Shown here: positions 11,494 through 21,019 of the stretch, in pieces | How the letters are laid out: each line of letters opens with the position of its first letter | Numbering within the stretch: position 1 is the first letter of the stretch | Source: Epithemia pelagica | Taxonomy: Eukaryota > Bacillariophyta > Bacillariophyceae > Surirellales > Surirellaceae | Assembly: GCA_946965045.2 (NCBI GenBank) | Contig: OX337236.1 | Location: 1,426,001-1,490,000, forward strand | Reading direction: 5' to 3' | DNA length: 64,000 nucleotides | The notes under the pieces: generated by a model | What the model was told of the DNA's origin: nothing | What the model saw: only the letters and a program-made list of their open reading frames with translations | Database searches by the model: none | Made by a program: the position numbers and the translations under genes

Positions 11494-12654
11494 ATGTCTA
11501 TTCGTCGGCTTCACAAATACACGCGTTATGCTCTGAGTGTCCAATACAATGGGTCATCCTTCCTCGGAGTCTCCCATAATCCGGGCACTGAGAACATGAT
11601 TCTACCCTCAGGGCATGACTTTCGCGGTCTGTACTCCGTCGAGGGCACATTACGTGTGGCGCTAAACTCTCTATTAAATGGAGGCGACAACGAAGACAAT
11701 GCCGATGTGACCTCGAAACAGGATGAATTCCCATGTTTTGAAAATCTCAGAGTGAGCAGTCGCACAGATCGAGGAGTTCATGCTCTACACAATACTCTAC
11801 ATGTCGATATTCGTCCTCAAAAAGTTTTTAATGAACGAAATCGAGGACAAGAACAGCCGTGGGGAGTGAAATCTCTGCTTCATGGTCTAAACTTTCATCT
11901 CAGACGGCAAGTCACGGAGTATAATGGTCGATCTGGGAATGATATGGCCTCCAATCACCTACGCGTACTGAATGTGAAACTGGCTCCAGACTCAATGCCA
12001 AATCGGTTCTACGATTCCAGTAGATGCCTCGATGAAAACGATCCTTTGTCGATTCCAACTATAGATTGGAATGCTCGGTACTCTGCGACAGATCGAACCT
12101 ATGCTTACCGGATTTTGATGGGAGGCAATCAGATCGACCATGGCAACAAAGTCCATTTGAATTGGAGTGTCCCTTTTGAGCACGACAGATCTTGGCACAT
12201 TGCAGGAGAATTGGATGTTTCGCAAATGCGTCAAGCGGCTGTTCATCTTACTGGCACACACGACTTTTCAACCTTTCGGAGCTTGAAGTGCCAGCGCCAC
12301 TCCCCGGTGGTTACCTTGTACACAGTTGAAATCCATTCACAACCCTGGTCGATCCTATCGCCACCACAATTACTGCAACAAAACGGACTCGATGAAGGCA
12401 GCTGCCTCAGTCCTTATTCCTACTATGGGAATGATTTGCAGATTGTTACAGTCCTGGTTCGAGGTAATGCATTTTTGTATAGAATGGTACGAAACATTGT
12501 GACATGCCTGGTGGCTGTGGGCAAGGGGCAACTTACACCCGGAGATGTACGGGATCTTTTGGAGGCGCGGAAACGTTCGGAACTTCAACACAACATGGCA
12601 CCGCCGAATGGTCTCTTTCTCGTTCAAGTTCGACATGGTGACTTTTTCATCTGA
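11494..12654 (+). CDS. TruA-family tRNA pseudouridine synthase
   Basis: A 386-residue enzyme that isomerises uridine to pseudouridine in tRNA (TruA acts on positions 38-40 of the anticodon arm). The catalytic aspartate is Asp92 in SRTDRGVHAL. Other family segments are SVQYNGSSFLG at the N terminus, ATDRTYAYRIL, LTGTHDFSTFRSLKCQ and VRGNAFLYRMVRN. The C-terminal half (FRS.KCQ..SPV, then NGLFLVQV) is closer to bacterial TruA than to nuclear Pus1, so an organellar location is possible, though no clear presequence is seen from this start. The first in-frame ATG is at 11494. No introns, one intact frame. Confidence 0.9.
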   Translation: MSIRRLHKYTRYALSVQYNGSSFLGVSHNPGTENMILPSGHDFRGLYSVEGTLRVALNSLLNGGDNEDNADVTSKQDEFPCFENLRVSSRTDRGVHALHNTLHVDIRPQKVFNERNRGQEQPWGVKSLLHGLNFHLRRQVTEYNGRSGNDMASNHLRVLNVKLAPDSMPNRFYDSSRCLDENDPLSIPTIDWNARYSATDRTYAYRILMGGNQIDHGNKVHLNWSVPFEHDRSWHIAGELDVSQMRQAAVHLTGTHDFSTFRSLKCQRHSPVVTLYTVEIHSQPWSILSPPQLLQQNGLDEGSCLSPYSYYGNDLQIVTVLVRGNAFLYRMVRNIVTCLVAVGKGQLTPGDVRDLLEARKRSELQHNMAPPNGLFLVQVRHGDFFI

Positions 12655-13048
12655 AACGACTATTTCGCTTGTCGGGGAACGTATGCTAAACCTGAGAAAT
12701 CTAGATCAGGATGCCGCATGATGTTGCTTCCTTTTCCCTTCATTATTCTAGCATTATGATTTACGATGGGAATGGTATTCTCCTAAGAGTATCTTTAGCC
12801 TCTGAGCATGAAGATGAAGTCGTCAAGTTTTATTAGGTGGAGTAGTCTTGATGTAAGACATAGACTCTGACCTTTGTTTGTGCGACCACAACTGGAACAT
12901 AAGCCCCGAGCATATCGTAAGTTATTCCAGACATTCCAGAGTCCAGAGATTCTGTATCTACACTTATTTCGAAGATGTTCATCACGGTCGCCATCATGCA
13001 TGGGCATAGTTTCGCATTGTTGTTATCCTTTTAGCTTAACAAGCCACC
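12655..13048. other. Intergenic between TruA and the cupin gene
   Basis: I see nothing recognisable in these 394 bases. They presumably hold the TruA 3' UTR and the promoter of the cupin gene. Confidence 0.5.
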
Positions 13049-13936
13049 ATGAAGGTTAACGCAAATTTCCGTTTGTTCGCTGCGTCCAGTTTCGACGCCA
13101 ACAAATATATCCCGTCCCCATCCTACGGCGTGAATAGATTTATGCTGGATCGCATCGGAGATGAGAAAGCCCGAGCTACAACTATTGTGGAATACAAACC
13201 AAATTCAAAGTTTCCAGAACACACTCACATTGGTGGGGAGGAGTTTCTGGTTTTGGAAGGAACTTTCAAAGACCAGTTTGGAGAATTTCCCGCCGGTGTA
13301 AGGATGTCCTTATCGAAGTGTCGTCGCTTTGATGTGACACACACGAAGCACTTACTGTCAGGGCCTCACCCTTTTTTAATCTGATTGTTTCAGACATATG
13401 TAAGAAATCCGATCGACAGTAAACATGCTCCCTGGGTGGATGACGATGGCTGCACAATTTTTGTTAAGCTGTTGCAGATGGCAGACACTGGTGAAGGGAC
13501 AACACCTCTGCACGTTGACTTGGAGAAAGCCAAAGAGACTGCGAAAGAGTCAGATGAGCTTGGAAAAGTTGCTGAACTTTACAAGAATGATCAAACTGGG
13601 GAACGTGTGCAAATGTGTTGGCTGGAACTCGACAAAGAAGTAGGAAGCTTCGATGTTGAGACCACGGGTGGTGAAGAGTTCTTTGTCATGAACGGTTCAA
13701 TAATATGTCAAGGCACTGAGTATAAGAAATGGGGATGGTTGAGATTCCCTGTAATATCTGTTGAAGAGCGCAAAACCCTTAAAGCTGGAGCGGATGGAGC
13801 TCAAGTTTACAGGAAGACCGGACATCTCACAGACAAAGCTCTCTCGATGGAGAAGATCAAGATTGCTGTTGATTCGAAAGAGGAACCGGAAAATGAACCA
13901 GAAAGCAAAAGGCAGAAAATTGAAAAGACTGACTAG
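13049..13936 (+). CDS. ChrR-like double cupin protein
   Basis: A 263-residue protein in two exons, 13049-13297 and 13394-13936. The intron (GTAAGG to TTTCAG, 96 bases) joins EFPAG to TYVRNP, a characteristic cupin segment of the ChrR (anti-sigma-factor) family. The first cupin keeps metal-binding residues: HTHIGGEE with His58, His60 and Glu64/65. The second cupin repeats the GGEEFFVMNG core without the two histidines, so it probably does not bind metal. The C terminus is charged and basic (ESKRQKIEK), resembling a nuclear signal. In bacteria ChrR senses singlet oxygen by binding ECF sigma factors. Eukaryotic homologues of the cupin part are uncharacterised, so only a small-molecule or redox role can be suggested. 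Confidence 0.85.
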
Positions 13937-14022
13937 CAATCTCAAGATGGGAGTAACATGAATTATGAGATCTAAGTACGAACAGAGCATCAAACTTGGG
14001 GCAATCCAAACCCTTTTTTCTT

Positions 14023-14991
14023 CTAGATCGACTCTTGGTAGTTGAGAGTCACAAGCATCTTTGTCACATTTTCGGAACAATTGCCATGTCGAAGCGCCAG
14101 ATCACTGGCCTTCAGTCCTTCAGCATTTACTTCCACCGCCGACGTGGGCCATTGGCCTAGCAGAAGCTCAAACACGGCTGGTGTCGCCCCATGCTGTGCT
14201 GCCACATGAAGGGGCAAGTTGCCTTTGCTGTCAGTAACATGCAACGCGTCAGGAAAACATGCTAGAGGGTGACGGACGACATCTTCTCCTGCTTTGCTTG
14301 ACAGTGCAACCATCAAGGGCGTTTGACGAAATTTGTTGGTTAGCTCAAGAAATTCTCTGCCAACATGGTTGGTGAGCAAGGCGACAACATCGAGAGGTGC
14401 ACCGTTTTCAATGGCAATATGCAATGGATAGCCTCCGTCTCGCACAAACTCTTCAGTTTGCATCATTCTCAAGTCAATCGTGTCAACTGTTTTCAGGCCT
14501 GCATTAGGGTCAATGATGTGATTTGCGTGATGTCCTTCAAGGGATGACCTTTTCTTAACCAATTCTCCAATCTTCGTATGATGGAGCAAAGCGTATGGGT
14601 TTGAATAAATGAGAAAGGCGAGGACATCGTGATTTCTGGTGGGAAATGTACAGGCAACATGAAGGGGAAGATAGCCGTGTTTGTTCGCTACCGACAAGAC
14701 GTAGGGGTTCGCCTCGACAAGAATTTCGACTGATGCTCTAGTGCAATCCGAATTGCGGCAGAGTAAATGAAGTGGGGTGTCCCCATTCATGTCGCGATCA
14801 GATACAGCCATGTGATTTGCCTCAACTAGGGACTTGAGAGCCACAATGTCGGGATCATTGAGACACAGAAGATGCAAGGGAGTAGCTCCATGATCATCCG
14901 TTTGGAACGCATCATCGTTTCGGTTGGCAAGCTGAATAATGGCGTCAGTGTCATTATGCTTGCACGCTTCGTGTAGGGTCGACCAGGTCAT
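14023..14991 (-). CDS. Ankyrin-repeat protein 1
   Basis: A 322-residue protein made almost wholly of ankyrin repeats, with cores GATPLHLLC, GDTPLHLLC, GYLPLHVAC, GYPLHIAI, RQTPLMVAL and GNLPLHVAA. Ankyrin stacks bind other proteins, and nothing here shows the partner. The repeats are longer and more irregular than the 33-residue consensus, as is common in the large diatom ankyrin families. The first ATG is at 14991; the frame opens upstream only from a TTG. It ends about 85 bases from the cupin gene stop, tail to tail. Confidence 0.85.
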   Translation of the reverse strand: MTWSTLHEACKHNDTDAIIQLANRNDDAFQTDDHGATPLHLLCLNDPDIVALKSLVEANHMAVSDRDMNGDTPLHLLCRNSDCTRASVEILVEANPYVLSVANKHGYLPLHVACTFPTRNHDVLAFLIYSNPYALLHHTKIGELVKKRSSLEGHHANHIIDPNAGLKTVDTIDLRMMQTEEFVRDGGYPLHIAIENGAPLDVVALLTNHVGREFLELTNKFRQTPLMVALSSKAGEDVVRHPLACFPDALHVTDSKGNLPLHVAAQHGATPAVFELLLGQWPTSAVEVNAEGLKASDLALRHGNCSENVTKMLVTLNYQESI

Positions 14992-15732
14992 TTTTCTCAA
15001 TGAGGGTGTATGGGATATAGAATACGAGCGCAATTTTATGCGAATCTTGCAATTTTCAATTCATCTCTTTGCTTTCAAGGATGAGAAGCTTGAGAAGCTT
15101 TTCCTCAGAGCCTGACATGACATGATTGACATTTCTGTTCGCATCTCCTCCGCTGTCGTGAGCTTCGTTCCTGCATTGCTGATTGTTGTGTTTCCTTTCC
15201 CCTCAGAAACCCGAAGCAGTAAAGGGTGCCTGATGGTGTTGATTGATGGTGTATTCAATTGTTGTCAATTGTTGTCAATTGTCAGTTGTCAGCTAGGTGT
15301 GCGCACTGCGCACGCACACCAATGCGAATGAGGATGCGAATGATGCGATGATCGATGATGTGATACTCGCTCGCTGGGCATAAATCAGCATACAAGGCAA
15401 TGAATCTGCACCTCCACCCTCCACCTCCACCTCCACCCTGCCTCCGCCTCCTGTGCCCCAGATGGTTACATAGAATATGAGTATTGTATGGATATTGTAC
15501 TCGTAGATATAGTTGACATACACTTCTTAAACATCGAAGATAACAGATCAGAAAGACGATAAGTGATTAGAGCTACTATAGGACACAGAGTACTCTCTAC
15601 TACCACCACTATAAAAGAGAGAGTAAGAGTACTCGTACAAGACGCGGAACATCAAGCCGCCATGAAACAAGCAGAGAAGCCAAAATAACAAACACACGAA
15701 CGCGAATTGAGGAATACGAACAATGATCAGTG
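14992..15732. other. Intergenic with simple repeats
   Basis: No gene is supported. Short repeats are present: tandem caattgttgt copies near 15256-15290, and a pyrimidine-rich CACCTC repeat at about 15409-15450. The stretch separates two divergent genes, so it should hold both promoters. Confidence 0.5.
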
Positions 15733-16395
15733 ATGGTTAACGCAGAGAGCAACGCAATATCCTCGAAGAGCAACAAGAGAAGGCTTGGAGTAGGTGATGA
15801 ACGTTCCGCAAATGCTTGCTGCACGAGCGCCTTTAGCCGGGCACCTTCTCCTTTGATGATGGTGGAGGAGCAAGAATCGCATTCCTTCCGAACTCCACTG
15901 ATCGAGTCCATAATTGTGGAGGACAACAATAAACGACCAAGATTGATGATATGTGATTCGAATGACAGTAGTGACACAGATTCCAGTCCAAGCTCAGCGC
16001 CATCCTGTTCACTACTGTTGCTGAGAAGTGATCTGGAAGAAAATGCAAACCGAATACTGCACAGGAATCGATCCTCATTAATGTCGATAAGTTCGACCCT
16101 CACTGAAGTTTCAAACTCTGACCAACCGGCAACAAGATTATCAGAATCATCACTTATGATTTTGGAGACTGAAGAATCTCTTTTCGATGTTGTGCCACAT
16201 AATTCACGTGATTTTGCAGTTCAACACTCTGGACCAGAACGCTTGGACTCTCTCACAAATTTTGTCGAAGACTGCTCGTTGAACAACAACAAACGCGCAA
16301 GGCGAAGAGGGAATATCTACTCAACCCCATCTTCAGTTCCTCCAGAATATTTTGAACGTTACGTCTCGAACACGATGCATGATCCAAATGCGTAG
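15733..16395 (+). CDS. Unrecognised Ser-rich protein
   Basis: A 220-residue open frame beginning at ATG 15733. I recognise no domain. It is rich in Ser, Asp and Asn, with two short basic clusters (SNKRRLG near the N terminus and NKRARRRG near residue 190) that could be nuclear signals. The sequence looks disordered throughout, with an acidic-serine tract around 75-95 (SNDSSDTDSSPSS). Length and composition favour a real gene, but a further 3' exon cannot be excluded, because a different open frame continues at 16352-16579. Confidence 0.5.
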   Translation: MVNAESNAISSKSNKRRLGVGDERSANACCTSAFSRAPSPLMMVEEQESHSFRTPLIESIIVEDNNKRPRLMICDSNDSSDTDSSPSSAPSCSLLLLRSDLEENANRILHRNRSSLMSISSTLTEVSNSDQPATRLSESSLMILETEESLFDVVPHNSRDFAVQHSGPERLDSLTNFVEDCSLNNNKRARRRGNIYSTPSSVPPEYFERYVSNTMHDPNA

Positions 16396-16890
16396 TGGTT
16401 TTGCCCATACCGCCTGGGTAGAATCTGCTGCTACACTGTGGGAACGACCTTACCAGATCAAAGCGGCAATAAAAGAGCTCAACTTGCACTGGTGGCAATC
16501 TTACGGTCTCGACAGAGCGCATGGAAGCAAAAAAGACGAACTTTGTCCTCGAGCCTCCAGTCAAATGACTTGCATTTGACTTCGCAATTCTTCCAGTAAT
16601 GCTCCGCGTACGTCTCCCGATAGTCTTCTTTGTAAAAAAGGACATCTTTTTGTTGCACTCTCTTGATTCGGCAATTGCTCCGAACCAAAGACCGTAGCCC
16701 ACCGTCATCCTCTATTGCTCCTAGAGGAGTAGGACTACAAAAGCATAAACCATAGCAACTCTAGCAACGGATCGTCCGCCGTCCGTTTTGTTATTTTGCG
16801 CAAGAAAACACGCAACGGCCACAATGCGTTCACATCCCATATCTACGGATATTGTCCCATTGCAGATTGCAGATACGCCGCAACAAAAGA
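16396..16890. other. Intergenic or untranslated stretch
   Basis: Open frames on both strands are short and unconvincing. The plus-strand frame at 16352-16579 is the best of them and could be a further exon of the upstream gene. The promoter of RPABC4 should lie at the right end. Confidence 0.35.
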
Positions 16891-17176
16891 ATGAATGCAG
16901 CAACAGAGAGTGCGACAGCAGTGGGTGCTGCACTGGGTCCTCCAATCTCTCGTGGTGTGGAATATAGATGTGGGGACTGTGGTGCCAAAAATATCATCAA
17001 AGCTGGAGATCCTGTGCGATGTCGCCAATGTGGGTTTCGAATTCTGTACAAGACAAGGACTAAGCGATGTAAGTGCGAAGCTATTGCCGGAATACTCGTT
17101 TGAAAACAATGAGACTAACTTTGTCAAGTATATCTGGCCCATACTTTCAATAGTAATCCAGTTTGAGGCGCGGTGA
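16891..17176 (+). CDS. RPB12: RNA polymerases I/II/III common subunit RPABC4 (Rpb12)
   Basis: A 66-residue zinc-ribbon subunit shared by the three nuclear RNA polymerases, near the usual family length. Two exons, 16891-17068 and 17154-17176; the intron is 85 bases (GTAAGT to CAATAG). The zinc ligands are CGDC and CRQC, followed by the family signature [12 protein letters not shown]. The tiny second exon supplies LIQFEAR and the stop, matching the conserved C terminus of plant and animal homologues. This match both proves the splice and sets the end. The start at 16891 is the first in-frame ATG. Confidence 0.93.
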
Positions 17177-17210
17177 CCGAGTCTGAATGAATTCTATGCA
17201 TTTTAACCAG

Positions 17211-17611
17211 TTGTACGTAGGGATACGGAGAAGGCAAGACAGCTTCGGGACGAACTCTTTGATCATGTTACTTGGGTGGAACAGGATCCTCGTTGTGAAA
17301 AGCAAGATTCTAATGTGGACTCATGTTTCTACTTTATTCAGAGTAACGATCGCGACATGTGGTTTGTTTGATCTTTAATCTAGGATTACTGTAACACTGA
17401 ACTGCCGCACATGTAGGGATCCTGTTTGCATGAAAGCTGAAAGTATTCCACGCATGCCTGATGGTGAAGCTGAAACTTGAACTGTCGAAATATTGCAGGT
17501 CGAGTCTTCCATTCATGGTTTTTGTCACCGATGCCAGATCAATTTCTTGTGAAACCGTCCCGTCAACTAAACAATGGGAATGCCACTTGTCCTTGGGCAC
17601 AAAGACTGTAA
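17211..17611 (+). other. Coding-looking segments of an unresolved small gene
   Basis: Three stretches on the plus strand look like exons but I could not build a complete model. Segment one (17211-17361) reads DTEKARQLRDELFDH and ends SNDRDMW. Segment two (from 17384) reads ITVTLNCRTCRDPVCMK with a CxxC-type cluster. Segment three, after a plausible intron (GTGAAG to TTGCAG, from about 17464 to 17502), reads RVFHSWFLSPMPDQFL and stops at 17609-17611. The gap between segments one and two would need an intron of only 22 bases, which is not credible, and no start codon was found. It may be a real small gene with different splicing, or a decayed one. Confidence 0.3.
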
Positions 17612-17643
17612 CGAGCCACAACCTTCATTCCTGGTCAGGCCAT

Positions 17644-19137
17644 TCATGTTTCTTCCACTCTTCCTGAATAGGATTGTCCAACGTGCGTTCCACGGTTTGT
17701 CACCCGAAGCATTATGAGGGTATCGCCCTTGTGACAAATCGATCCTTCGTTCTGAGAATCTGTAATGGTCTCGCCATCAACGTTATTGATGTTTTTTGGG
17801 GACCACCGGGGCCTCGTCGGCAAGTCCGCCAAGCTCACCGAGTCACCATTTTGAGTTCCTAGTCGCACGGTCTCTGCTTGCTGAAGAAGAACTTGCGCAT
17901 CGTAGCAGACCGCTTTTGCTGCCGTTCCATCTCCATTGTCACTTGCGTCGTCCTTGTATGACGCTTTAGCAGACGCTGATTCTAGGCCCACCACAACACA
18001 GGGGCGGAGTTCCATTTTAAGTCGTCCCACTGGCACGCTTCGACTGGTGTTCGACCGGCAATTGTATACGAGAACATGATCACCTGCCTGCAATTCACAC
18101 AAATATTTTGTGGTCTTGCCATCACTCATGAGAACATAGGAGTGGACAGGACCGGCGTTTACACGAAAAGGACGACTGGGCACAAAGACCGAGGGTGAGG
18201 CTTCGCTCAACACCAACGCCATGGTTTTGGCGGATGATCCAATCCAGCATCCTTCCGTTGGCTGTAGCAACTGTACAAAATCTATACACACACGGTCCGC
18301 GAGGACAGAAATGGCGGGCCCCTCATTACGACTGGAGAGTTTGCAACAACGAGCTGAAATAATCTCAGCCTCAGTTTGCTTTTTGGGTTCATCAAAAGGA
18401 GGTACTTCAAGGTGTAGCTCCCGCTGCTGCTCATTGCGTTCCTTTTTGGCTTGCAAGACAGCTTGCCACAGAGAATGAGGAGCATTGTATGAGACACATA
18501 GGGCGTCCACACCGAGTTCGAGAGAACGGGCCAATCCCAGGACATCCTCTTCATTTTGTACGCGCACGGCAAGTTTCGTTCCTGCTTGACGAGCAAATGC
18601 CACTAGATTCTCGACTGGGATCATTTTCCAGCATTTGCCTTCATCAGCAATCTCCACCAACAACCATGGCACCGATCCCAGCAATGCCATGGCTCGATCA
18701 AGGTCCGCAACACCCTTCACTGGTACAAACGCACCCGTAACAACTGAAGCATCTCCAGGAGTGTTTGGATTGATCAACATGGTGTTTCCATCTTTTCCTG
18801 ATCGCTGCACAAATATTTCAGTGGTGTTGTCCTCTTTATCAAGATTTGGATCAAGGCTGGTAGAACCTTTCGTTTCTTCGTTCAAGAGCAAGAGGTCAGC
18901 TTGCTGTAGGCGGGCATGTGGAGCACCAGTGCTCGAATCATGATAATCGTCCACCAACGAATGAGACAAGGGGTTTCGTCCATCCAACCAAATTTTCATA
19001 TCGGCGATCAAGGTTTGTTCCGCTCGCAATTCTAAACGATCTCGATGCTTGGACAATGACGTTGCGAAAACAAACCCTTGAGTTTCTTCAGAGGCGATTA
19101 CCAAGAAAATCGCAGTCAGAAGAAAACAGCAGCCCAT
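17644..19137 (-). CDS. 3-dehydroquinate synthase II-like protein, plastid targeted
   Basis: A 497-residue protein. The C-terminal two thirds match the archaeal-type DHQ synthase II family (MJ1249 type), which makes 3-dehydroquinate from an amino sugar precursor in methanogens: RVCIDFVQLLQPTEG, GSSAKTMALVLSEAS, RPFRVNAGPVHSYVL, TKYLCELQAGDHVLV and, near the end, VLLQQAETVRLG. The N terminus is a hydrophobic signal peptide (about residues 1-22) followed by a G|F cleavage-type site (ETQGFVF) and a Ser/Arg region, which is the bipartite plastid presequence of diatoms. Insertions occur around residues 55-110 and before the last domain (Asp/Gly-rich). The family's function in algae is not established; shikimate synthesis is only one possibility. 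Confidence 0.85.
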   Translation of the reverse strand: MGCCFLLTAIFLVIASEETQGFVFATSLSKHRDRLELRAEQTLIADMKIWLDGRNPLSHSLVDDYHDSSTGAPHARLQQADLLLLNEETKGSTSLDPNLDKEDNTTEIFVQRSGKDGNTMLINPNTPGDASVVTGAFVPVKGVADLDRAMALLGSVPWLLVEIADEGKCWKMIPVENLVAFARQAGTKLAVRVQNEEDVLGLARSLELGVDALCVSYNAPHSLWQAVLQAKKERNEQQRELHLEVPPFDEPKKQTEAEIISARCCKLSSRNEGPAISVLADRVCIDFVQLLQPTEGCWIGSSAKTMALVLSEASPSVFVPSRPFRVNAGPVHSYVLMSDGKTTKYLCELQAGDHVLVYNCRSNTSRSVPVGRLKMELRPCVVVGLESASAKASYKDDASDNGDGTAAKAVCYDAQVLLQQAETVRLGTQNGDSVSLADLPTRPRWSPKNINNVDGETITDSQNEGSICHKGDTLIMLRVTNRGTHVGQSYSGRVEET

Positions 19138-19955
19138 CGAGATAGAAGAGAACGTACAGGATGATGCTCTCTATCGGAGACCGTCAACCCAGGGAGAGGA
19201 TTTGCTGGGCTGGCTCATTCCGATGGCCCAGTGGCTGATACTTCATTTGGAGACGTGATCTCAAATCTAATCTATCCCAACAACTCCAATCTTCAATCGG
19301 AAGTCGGAAGCAGCGTGGAGGTGGAGGTGCAGTGCGGAGGTGCGCGTCGTACCACGCCCCCAACCGAACCCACCATTGGACGTGACCTGTACTACCTCGC
19401 AGTATTTGGTGGATGTTTCAATAGAAGGTACTGTACGAACAATGACCACGACCGCTAAACTGAGTTCGAGAATCCCCCCAATTCGAACTCTTCGCGCAAC
19501 GACAACGATGAACAACAATGAATGTCACGATGCCTTTCAAGACCATGCAGTCCATACGATCCGACCAACGTGAAAGCGAGAAGGTTCAAGCTTCAATCAA
19601 CTTTTTCCAACTAGTTATAATTTACTAACGTCTCCATCTATTTCTGGTTGCTCTTTATCAAGAGCTCCATGATTTTTCGGAGGGGCAGAAACCACACGGC
19701 GTAATAACCCGATGAATCAAGGGCAGAGCGTTCCGGGGTCAGGAGGCCGTTTTCCCTTCTCAGCAGTAAGGTACCTTCAAAACAACATTGGTTCTTGAAA
19801 TGTACCACACCAAGGACTCCTTATAAGAAAATCCTGATCAGCTTCGGAGATTGATCTCATTCGCGATTCCACAAGTATTCTTCTTGTAAGTTGTTGGCGC
19901 ATTCCTTCACAGCCATTCTCATCCAGAGTCATTCATTTCTTAGTTCTCTGGAAAA
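19138..19955. other. Intergenic
   Basis: No gene is supported. Small frames on both strands near 19231-19573 have no motif. The left end contains the promoter of the DHQS-II-like gene. Confidence 0.4.
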
Positions 19956-20102
19956 TCACCCGTTTACCAAAAGGTCAGGTTGAGGAGGTGGAATCGTTTC
20001 CAATTCCTCGTTCGAGCGAACTTCTTCCCGCAACTTGCACTTCTTGAGATCAAACTTTCGCGTGATGTAGAATATTGCCGCAGCTGAAAGAACAAAGATC
20101 AT
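19956..20102 (-). CDS. Possible small membrane protein or last exon
   Basis: A 48-residue frame from ATG 20102 reads MIFVLSAAAIFYITRKFDL, then a charged tail KKCKLREEVRSNEELE and PPPQPDLLVNG. It looks like a single membrane helix with a soluble C terminus. The first codons also resemble a splice acceptor (TTTGTTCTTTCAG), so this may be the last exon of a spliced gene extending toward 20600. No family is recognised. Confidence 0.3.
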   Translation of the reverse strand: MIFVLSAAAIFYITRKFDLKKCKLREEVRSNEELETIPPPQPDLLVNG

Positions 20103-21019
20103 GGTTATACGCTCTCAGTTGGCCAATCGAACTTTCCCTTCGTTTTCTCGTTGCTCTGTCGAAGATCAACAACTTTGGCGGCTATTTCCTCGCTCATGCA
20201 GATGACTTTTTATGAGAAAGCGAAGAAAGTATTCAGTACTCAGTACGACCGACCGTCGTCCACCAAGGACAAATGCTGTAATAGTAGTAGTATAGCGAAA
20301 GCAGTACTCGTCATGCAATTGCAACTTGCAACATTCAGCTTTATTCCCCAGCGGGGGAGCGTACAATACTCAGCTGCCGATATCAACCATATGTCGTGAC
20401 TTATGCATCAACAAATCTGGATCACGATCAAACAAGACTATCACGCGCTGAGGCGTTGATAAGGCACACAGAATTTTGCGGAGCATCGGTCGAAGTTCAA
20501 AACCCGACGGCATGGCATCATGCTGGCGTGTCGAAAATTCGTGTCGCAAAAATGTCGCGTCCCCCAATCCCCAATGGATTTCTGGGAGTACGATTGCTAT
20601 CCACAATCCCTACCCCCTAGCGAAATGGTGAGTCCTGGTCGTGAATGAGAGTGTGCGCATTCTGAGTATCAGAATGCTCTCGGTCTGTCTGTCAACCTGG
20701 ACTCTCCCTTCCGCTAGGGGGTACCACAATCCCCACACAAAGAAATGAGCACAATCATGTTTCAGGATTTGACAACACCTCCAGAATAGCTACCGATCAC
20801 AACAAGGATATTGAGTTCTCTGCTGTCTCTGGATTGTTTCCTCACCTCTTCTTTCTATGGTAGACGATGACAGACCACCTAGAATATTTATCATAAGGAA
20901 TTCATGCCGCTAACCGACTGTATCTCAACGATCAAATCCCGTTTGTAAAAGAGTTCTCCGTCTCGACGGCTCGTCCAGACATGATGGATTTATGAGAGGG
21001 TCCACCTGCAATCAACTTA
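20103..21019. other. Intergenic with nested inverted repeats
   Basis: No gene is supported. Positions 20611-20622 (taccccctagcg) and 20712-20723 are perfect 12-base inverted copies. Between them, 20657-20677 forms a perfect hairpin with 9-base arms and a 3-base loop. See findings. Confidence 0.5.

Noticed and set aside
17362-17383. A 22-base intron GTTTG to TCTAG joining two coding-like segments
   Set aside because: All supported introns in this window are about 70-150 bases; a 22-base intron is not credible in this kind of genome without transcript proof.
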